Assembly (NCBI GenBank): GCA_000320545.1
Contig: ADNK01002058.1
Coordinates: forward strand, 83,501-147,500
Direction of reading: 5' to 3'
Length of the DNA stretch: 64,000 bases
Source of the DNA: Bigelowiella natans CCMP2755
Lineage: Eukaryota; Cercozoa; Chlorarachniophyceae
The notes under the pieces were generated by a model that saw nothing but the letters and a program-made list of their open reading frames with translations, was not told the origin of the DNA and did not search any database. Numbering within the stretch: position 1 is the stretch's first letter; each line of letters opens with the position of its first letter. This document shows positions 58,031 through 64,000 of the stretch, piece by piece. Position numbers and translations under genes: made by a program.

Positions 58031-60499
58031 TTATAATTGCAGCCTACTACACCGTCGATATTCTCTGGTAAAACTGTTCGTCTCTCGATGGAATGAAGAC
58101 GGTGCGGCACGATTTACAGAGGTCCTGTGCTTTCGATCGTCGTTGATGTGTTTGAGCATGTCCTTCTTCTTTATGACGCCCCGCAAACTCCCATCTGAGC
58201 TACACACAAAGATGCAGCGAAGACCTAATCCCTTAAACATATCCAATACCCTATCTGCCGGCATTGAAGGCCTGACAATCACCGGGTGACGATCCACATA
58301 TTTTGAAAGATCAACGTAATCAACAAACCTCCCTGGCACGTTTTCTGATGCGAATGCTACACGCATGGAAAATTGACCGGCATCATCGTCGCTCTGCTTC
58401 AAAGCCCTTTTGATATCCCGACGAGTTATGAACCCAACTACCTGGCGATTTAGCCGCGCCTCTATAATCGGAAAGCCGTGGAAAGTGTACTGCGAGCACA
58501 TCTCTTCCAGTGACTCTACAGTTTCTCCATACTTGGTTAAGGCAATGACAGTAGAAGACATTAGGGAGGCTGCCGTCGCTGTTGATTCAAGTTCAATCAC
58601 AGGATTAATATGCGGGTATCCTTGAAGTGAGATCAATTTATCAAATATGCCTTCTTTCCCAAATGCATCCCCCACCCATTTGGCAGGTACAACTGCCACC
58701 ATCAACGGCACTATGTAGTCAAGCCCTCCTGTAAGCTCCAGCATTATCACGGAAAGCGAGACCGTTAACCTCGTTGCTCCCCCAAGAAAAGCAGCTGAGC
58801 CTGCAACTGCATAGAGTGATGGAAATATACAGTCTGTGCGTCCAATGCATCCCTCGAAAGGATAGACGTCCCCCACAGATAAATGCCATGACTCTACCAT
58901 CCAACCGAGTGCCCTGCCTACACATGCACCGACTACCAATGTCGGCATGAACAATCCTGAAGGAACTTGGGATCCAAAGGTCACAATGGTAAGGATATAC
59001 CGACCCACGCCAGCAGCTAGAAGAAGTAAGATCATCTTCCATTTTCGGGTGCCGTCGGTGGTACAGAGGGCGTCCGTTTGCTTGTCATCTAGAGAGGATT
59101 TGAGCTCAGTACAGTGGTTGAAGAGATGCTCCAAGAGAAACGTTTGCCCTTCCGCAGCAAAAACATTTGAAAAAGCAATGACGCACGTAATGGTGGTTAT
59201 TATGGCTATTTCCAACAATCTATGATTTTTGAACCATGAAACTCCTCCGCGGATTTGATGCAATTTCGAGTTGATTCTCACGAAGAGTGCCCCTGCTAGG
59301 CCTCCAAGGACTCCCAATATAGCAAAGAATCCCAATTCGAACCACATCCAGCTTTCGCCTTTGTAGAATACTTGGAACTGCACGAGCTTTCCCGCTGCTG
59401 ATTCTGTACCGTTGCCGTTCGGATTAAAGTATCTGAGAAATACAGCTGTGGATATCGCACACCAAAAGCTCCTCCACATGGTTTTCGGGGGAAAATAGGA
59501 ACTCATAGCTTCAAGTGAAAACAAAACTCCGCCCAATGGCGCCCCGAATGCAGCGGTAACACCAGCCGCACAAGACGCAGAATAGATTTCTCTCTTCATC
59601 GCTTCGTTTTCCTTGTATTTCGTGAACATTCCAACAAAAATGGATCCCCAACAGCAAGCTATGTGTACCAATGGTCCTTGCAACCCCAAGCTCAACCCAG
59701 ATGCTACAGCAAGAACCAACCCTACAGATTTTATCAGCAGTGTTCCCGCTGATAGAAAGTTCTTGATGATAAATCCCCCGAGCACAACTTTAGTGCCTGC
59801 AACACCGCTTCCGAGGGATAGAGGTGAATACATGGAGCAAATGTAGCTTGAAGCACTCGCCAGGGTGACCCCCATTGTCACATAGACTACATAGTCCAGC
59901 CAGAAACCACCGGGAGCTCCAGGAGCAAGAATTTCACTCCAATTCGCCCATGCTTCGCACGTGACATGTTTGGATTCAAGACAACAAAGCGAGCGAGATA
60001 CCCAGAAACCATGTCCTCTGCAATACCCAAACTTTAACCCCGATAACCATGTTGCAATTTGATGCACTACAGATCCTGTAAGAGCAGATGCACCACCGAC
60101 CAAAAATAGGACAGTCCATCCTTGAATATTCCAACACCAGTTTGAGCAATTGCCACACGTCCGGCTCAAATTCCTCTCTCGGAATGCGCGCTTTTTTTTA
60201 CGAGCTAAATCACGATCTACAAACCAATCGATGGTCACGAAATTGCGGGCTTCATCTCCATTTTGGTCGATTCTCCTGTATCCTGTGCCAATATCATCAC
60301 CATCATCATCATCATTGCGGGGTGAATGTTCACCGATTACTGAGAGTTGTACGCCTCTGCCTGGGATCCCCTTCCACGAGGGACCGGCTTTCTTCTCGTC
60401 TTTGTCAATTAGACTATTTGTTGATGCATTTCCGTCAGCATTCTTATCATCCTCTCCTCTCTCAGGAGCACGCTCATAGTTGGTCTCGGAACCAAGCAT
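58031..60499 (-). CDS. CLC-family chloride channel/transporter with two CBS domains, altered gating motifs
   Basis: Single-exon gene of 822 aa, closest in layout to ClC-3/4/5 and plant CLCs. An acidic N-terminal tail of about 100 residues is followed by the CLC membrane core: YSPLSLGSGVAGTKVVLGG (helix D), SLGLQGPLVHIACC (helix F), AAFGAPLGGVLFSLEAMSSY (helix H region), FGSQVPSGLFMPTLVVGACVG (helix N) and ELTGGLDYIVPLM with the anion-coordinating Tyr. Two cytosolic CBS units follow: LMSSTVIALTKYGETVESL to FITRRDIKRAL, and VIVRPSMPADRVLDMFKGL to VIKKKDMLKHI. The GSGIPE signature reads GSGVAG, the gating glutamate of GKEGP is Gln, and the proton glutamate (second E of SLEE) is Ala. The family call is secure; whether it works as a channel or exchanger is inference. 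Transcribed away from the myosin gene. Confidence 0.95.
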   Translation of the reverse strand: MLGSETNYERAPERGEDDKNADGNASTNSLIDKDEKKAGPSWKGIPGRGVQLSVIGEHSPRNDDDDGDDIGTGYRRIDQNGDEARNFVTIDWFVDRDLARKKKRAFRERNLSRTCGNCSNWCWNIQGWTVLFLVGGASALTGSVVHQIATWLSGLKFGYCRGHGFWVSRSLCCLESKHVTCEAWANWSEILAPGAPGGFWLDYVVYVTMGVTLASASSYICSMYSPLSLGSGVAGTKVVLGGFIIKNFLSAGTLLIKSVGLVLAVASGLSLGLQGPLVHIACCWGSIFVGMFTKYKENEAMKREIYSASCAAGVTAAFGAPLGGVLFSLEAMSSYFPPKTMWRSFWCAISTAVFLRYFNPNGNGTESAAGKLVQFQVFYKGESWMWFELGFFAILGVLGGLAGALFVRINSKLHQIRGGVSWFKNHRLLEIAIITTITCVIAFSNVFAAEGQTFLLEHLFNHCTELKSSLDDKQTDALCTTDGTRKWKMILLLLAAGVGRYILTIVTFGSQVPSGLFMPTLVVGACVGRALGWMVESWHLSVGDVYPFEGCIGRTDCIFPSLYAVAGSAAFLGGATRLTVSLSVIMLELTGGLDYIVPLMVAVVPAKWVGDAFGKEGIFDKLISLQGYPHINPVIELESTATAASLMSSTVIALTKYGETVESLEEMCSQYTFHGFPIIEARLNRQVVGFITRRDIKRALKQSDDDAGQFSMRVAFASENVPGRFVDYVDLSKYVDRHPVIVRPSMPADRVLDMFKGLGLRCIFVCSSDGSLRGVIKKKDMLKHINDDRKHRTSVNRAAPSSFHRETNSFTREYRRCSRLQL

Positions 60500-61540
60500 A
60501 TCTTTTTCTTCTTCTTCTTGCCACGATGCTGAGCATGCGATTCGGCTGCGGGGGGAGGAGCTTGTCTTCTGCTCGTGGACCTATCTTTTTAAGGTTGGGA
60601 AGAAGACGACAACAAGCAAATAATAGGGGCAATACTTTATGTCGCACACACGGAATACCATCCATTTATACAGTTCTTTCTGCAGGTTAAATCAGCCCCT
60701 TTTTGATGGAAATAATACCGAATAAGAGCAGCAACAATAGCGCAACAACAGCAAATCAAGCAACACAGTTGCGGGATCTGCATCCGAGTACATTCTGCCA
60801 TGGTTTTGGTGTCCTGGTGCAAGTAACGGATTCACTCCTCCACGGAACAAACGTCCTAAACCAATCAATCCATCGGATAAATCATCGGAAAATCATCGGA
60901 CAACTCAAGACGCAGCAAGGTAGTAGCGAGCTTGTGTGTGCATCAACTTAACATCCACGAGTCGGCCTTGAATTGTAAAGAAATATGCGAGATTGCCTTT
61001 GATTTTGATTGGCGACACGATTTCGGTCTTGTCGTTAAGGTGGTATTAGATGCTCCTAAATCGAATCCCCACCTCCATTCTCAACATTGTAAAGGTGTTA
61101 TCCAAGTGCCAATTACGCCGAAACATGCGCATGATGCCTTGGGCGATGCTGTATAAAATTGCTGATGCTCAATGTATGAGAGATTTTAGAGCCTGGGATT
61201 GTCATTGTTGAGAGAAAAGTCATGAATTCCTTCCGAAGACCGGGCGGCGACCGATTGATTGATTTATCGTCTGAAATTACTTGCCAACAAACAATCAAAT
61301 TAACCCAAGGAGGATCACAACGGTTTTCCACATTGATGAGGTCTGAAGGAATGGAAATTCTCTCATAGAGCACCAAAGAAGAACCTCTTAGGTTCAAGGA
61401 TGGATAATGACATTTTGCTAATTTATCAGAAAAAAAGTGCCTACACCGGGAAGTGCTAGACGAATATCCTTCCTCTTCGATTAAGAACCACTAGTAAACT
61501 GCTGAAAAGCCGTCGTCCCTCGAAACACTGAGATAGCAGC
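60500..61540. promoter_or_regulatory. divergent spacer, CLC (-) / myosin (+)
   Basis: 1.04 kb between two opposite start codons. Several open frames of 60-95 codons occur on both strands without recognisable motifs or splice structure; probably promoters and 5' UTRs. Confidence 0.4.
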
Positions 61541-63194
61541 ATGGCTTCTCGGCGCTTCGGTCGTGATAACATATCAGACCTTGTTCTCCTTGAGCAGATA
61601 TCTGAGCAGGAAATTTTGAAAACCCTCAAGGTTTGCCTGATAATAAACTTATCTTAATGTCAAATTAACCTTGAGCCAATGCACTGCTTTCGATTATATC
61701 ATCGCGCGTGTCAATGAAATTTCTGTTGTTTATTACTATCATTGTCTCTCATGAAAAATAATTAGGTTCGCCATTCTTCTGATAGAATTTACACGTATAT
61801 CGGTCCCGTGCTACTTTCTGTTAACCCCTTTAAAGACATAAGAGGCCTCTATGCTCCTAGCAAAATAAACGAATACCGCGGCAAATACATGTAACGATAG
61901 AATGCTCTTATTTTTGAATTTAATGAACTATCTACATATATGCAGATGTACCTTTTATTTTTATTATTAGATGTATTTGCGTGTGTGCGTGTGTGCGTGT
62001 GTGCGTGTGTGTGTGCGCGTGCTTTATGCGTACATTATGTAAAGGAGGGGAAAGGCAAAGTGAGACTGGTGATAGTTATGATATATTAATTCACCGGGTG
62101 TTGTATGCTACTTACTACTTCTGCTTAGATACGAGGCTGAGCCACACGTGTACGCGCTTGCAGAGGACACTTATAGACAATTAAAAGTGGACCGCATTGA
62201 CCAATGTGTTATCATATCTGGAGAAAGTGGTAAGCAGTAATAGTATTATAGTAGTATTGCAGTTTAGAAGTAGTAATAGTAGTAGTTGTAGTAGTAGTAA
62301 TAGTGGCAGTAGTGAGTGCTTGGAAGAAAACGACGTGATTTTGACAACAAATGACGATGATGATCAACAGTGTGAAGAAGCCATTTAGAGTAGATCCCAA
62401 CACAAACCGCGAGTTGCATATTTTACATACCCACACGCCCTCCTCCAGGCAGCGGAAAAACGGAAGCTAGCAAGAAAATTATGCAGTACATTGCGGCAAC
62501 ATCCGGATCCAGCCAGGTTATATGTTCAGCTATGATTTTAGAGAGAGAGAGAGAAAGAGGAGGAGGAGGAAGAAAAGGGATAGGAAAGGAGCCAACGGTG
62601 CATACATCAACGGTGCATGTAATCTTTTCTCATCCTCATCCTATGACCTCTTTTCATCGTCATCTTCATCGTTACGTGAATATCATCATCAGGGCATCGA
62701 GCGTGTAAAAAACAAGATTCTTGCTTCTAACCCCTTACTCGAAGCTTTCGGAAATGCAAAAACGGTAGAAGCACTGAACTATTTTATTTATGCACATTAG
62801 AGTATCATGAGCATCAGATGATGATGATGAGGATGATGAGGATGAGGATGATTTATTACTATTACTACTATTATTATCATGCAGGTCAGAAACAACAATT
62901 CATCGCGATTTGGAAAGTACATGCAGATTTTCTTCGATTTGAGAAATGATCCAGCCGGCGCTACTATTGATAACTACCTTCTTGAAAAGTAATAGTAGTG
63001 GTGGTGGAAGTAGTAGATTCTTAGTTTTGTGATATCTGCATGCGCTCGCTCACCCTTGTTTTCATATGGTGTAAACTTACTCTCAATATAATCCACCGCT
63101 ACATCAAGATCTCGCGTTGTAAGTCCCGCTCATGACGAAAGGAACTTTCACATATTCTATCAATTATGTGCTGGTAGGCGAGTAGTTTTCATCG

Positions 63195-63230
<36 letters not shown>

Positions 63231-63838
63231 ATGAATCTCTGCTACTTACTTGCTGCTGTTTGCTGTCTCTAGTAATTCTATTGCTGATTCTTTCTGTATA
63301 TGGATATGTAATAATCGATATTATTGTAAGGCCTTTCTGCTGCCGAAAAGAGAAAATACCACATAATGGCTGCCGACAAATACCGTTATCTCTCCAAGGG
63401 AGGATGCTTAAGTGTAGATCGGTGAGTGAGTAGCGTGTGAAGGATAATAAGAAGAATAAGAATAATAATAACAACAACAACAACGACAAGAAACAGAAAA
63501 AATTGTGGTTAATATGCCGCTACTACTGCTATATATGATTTCCTAGTGATGGCAGCATTAAAGGGGGAGGTGGGGAAGGATGGATGATGATGATTGATAT
63601 AGCTCTTTAGCAGAAGAATGCCAAGTGTTAGGGAAGAATAGGGTGTACTCCAAGCTAATGAGCAACAGTCTTTCGCCTTCTTTCACACACAAAAGAATAC
63701 GTTCTAAAAGTAGTCAATGATGACTGATACAACCTCTCTTCGTTCTCCTCTCCCCCCCATTCTTTTTTTGACCTTTAATCATTAGTATGAACGATGCGAA
63801 AGAATTTGCTGAAATGTTTGAAGGAATGAGAGCCATAG
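61541..63838 (+). CDS. class I-like myosin heavy chain, motor head (3' part off window)
   Basis: Actin-based motor. Nine in-phase exons: 61541-61630, 61766-61890, 62129-62229, 62449-62516, 62693-62764, 62885-62988, 63109-63173, 63331-63421, 63786-63838. The start at 61541 (ATGGCTTCTCGG) gives the short N-terminus of class I myosins with no SH3-like subdomain: [18 protein letters not shown], then [17 protein letters not shown]. The P-loop [12 protein letters not shown] is split by an intron after [29 protein letters not shown], switch [13 protein letters not shown] and [19 protein letters not shown] follow. The last exon ([18 protein letters not shown]) corresponds to the upper 50K region; switch II, the TEDS site, IQ motifs and tail lie beyond base 64000. 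Class I is inferred from the N-terminus; tail domains would confirm it. Confidence 0.92.
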
Positions 63839-63873
63839 GTAACAACTAACGAACGAATAAATGAAGTGAGAGT

Positions 63874-63914
<41 letters not shown>

Positions 63915-64000
63915 TCCAATGCAATTTTTCTGCCATCTTTTGATAGTTTTCTCCCCATCCCTGTTTGTTCTCTTGTACGATGTCTTCTTTTCCTCCCTCC

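Noticed and set aside
60088-60690. 200-codon plus-strand frame near the CLC start
   Set aside because: Antisense to the CLC N-terminus, His- and Ser-rich from antisense codons, no motif.

Overview
This window is nuclear DNA from an intron-rich microbial eukaryote. GT-AG introns of roughly 60-300 nt interrupt most genes, many exons are only 20-110 nt long, the standard genetic code fits every reading frame, and introns and spacers are full of microsatellites ((CT)n, (CA)n, (TA)n, (ATC)n, poly-G). I cannot fix the lineage. The gene set (SNF2 helicase of the TTF2 group, four-domain voltage-gated cation channel, CLC with CBS pair, class-I-like myosin, CGI-58-like hydrolase, saccharopine-dehydrogenase-like oxidoreductase) suits a protist or alga. 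Exon models were built by hand by joining conserved protein segments at in-phase splice sites. Nothing was checked against transcripts or databases.

Layout, left to right: TTF2-like SNF2 helicase with PDZ and SH3-like segments at its N-terminus (-, C-terminus cut by the window edge); weak hypothetical ORF (-); sulfotransferase with at least 14 small exons (-); ADAT3/Tad3 (+); ABHD4/5-like hydrolase (-); saccharopine-dehydrogenase-like oxidoreductase (-); AAAP amino-acid transporter (+); unknown multi-pass membrane protein (-); single-exon Kua-like lipid desaturase (+) between two ~73-bp direct repeats; protein kinase with a Cys-rich insert (+); four-domain cation channel (-); ZCCHC4-like rRNA m6A methyltransferase (+); CDK5RAP1/MiaB methylthiotransferase (-); PCID2/Thp1-like TREX-2 subunit (+); single-exon CLC protein (-); class I myosin head (+, cut by the window edge).

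From 12 kb onward genes mostly alternate in strand, giving short divergent spacers that are probably shared promoters (20.6, 51.6, 60.5 kb) and convergent spacers of 0.6-1.6 kb. The spacers near 17, 32 and 48 kb carry a dispersed repeat of about 50-56 bp, and several spacers are rich in self-complementary words such as CATGCTAGCATG and CTAGCTAG.

Three genes act in RNA modification (ADAT3, ZCCHC4-like, CDK5RAP1), one in mRNA export (PCID2-like), and three in membrane transport. The most unusual protein-level observations are a T/D/S/D selectivity ring in the four-domain channel, loss of both the gating and proton glutamates in the CLC protein, a zinc-knuckle-like insert inside a kinase domain, and the PDZ-SNF2 arrangement.
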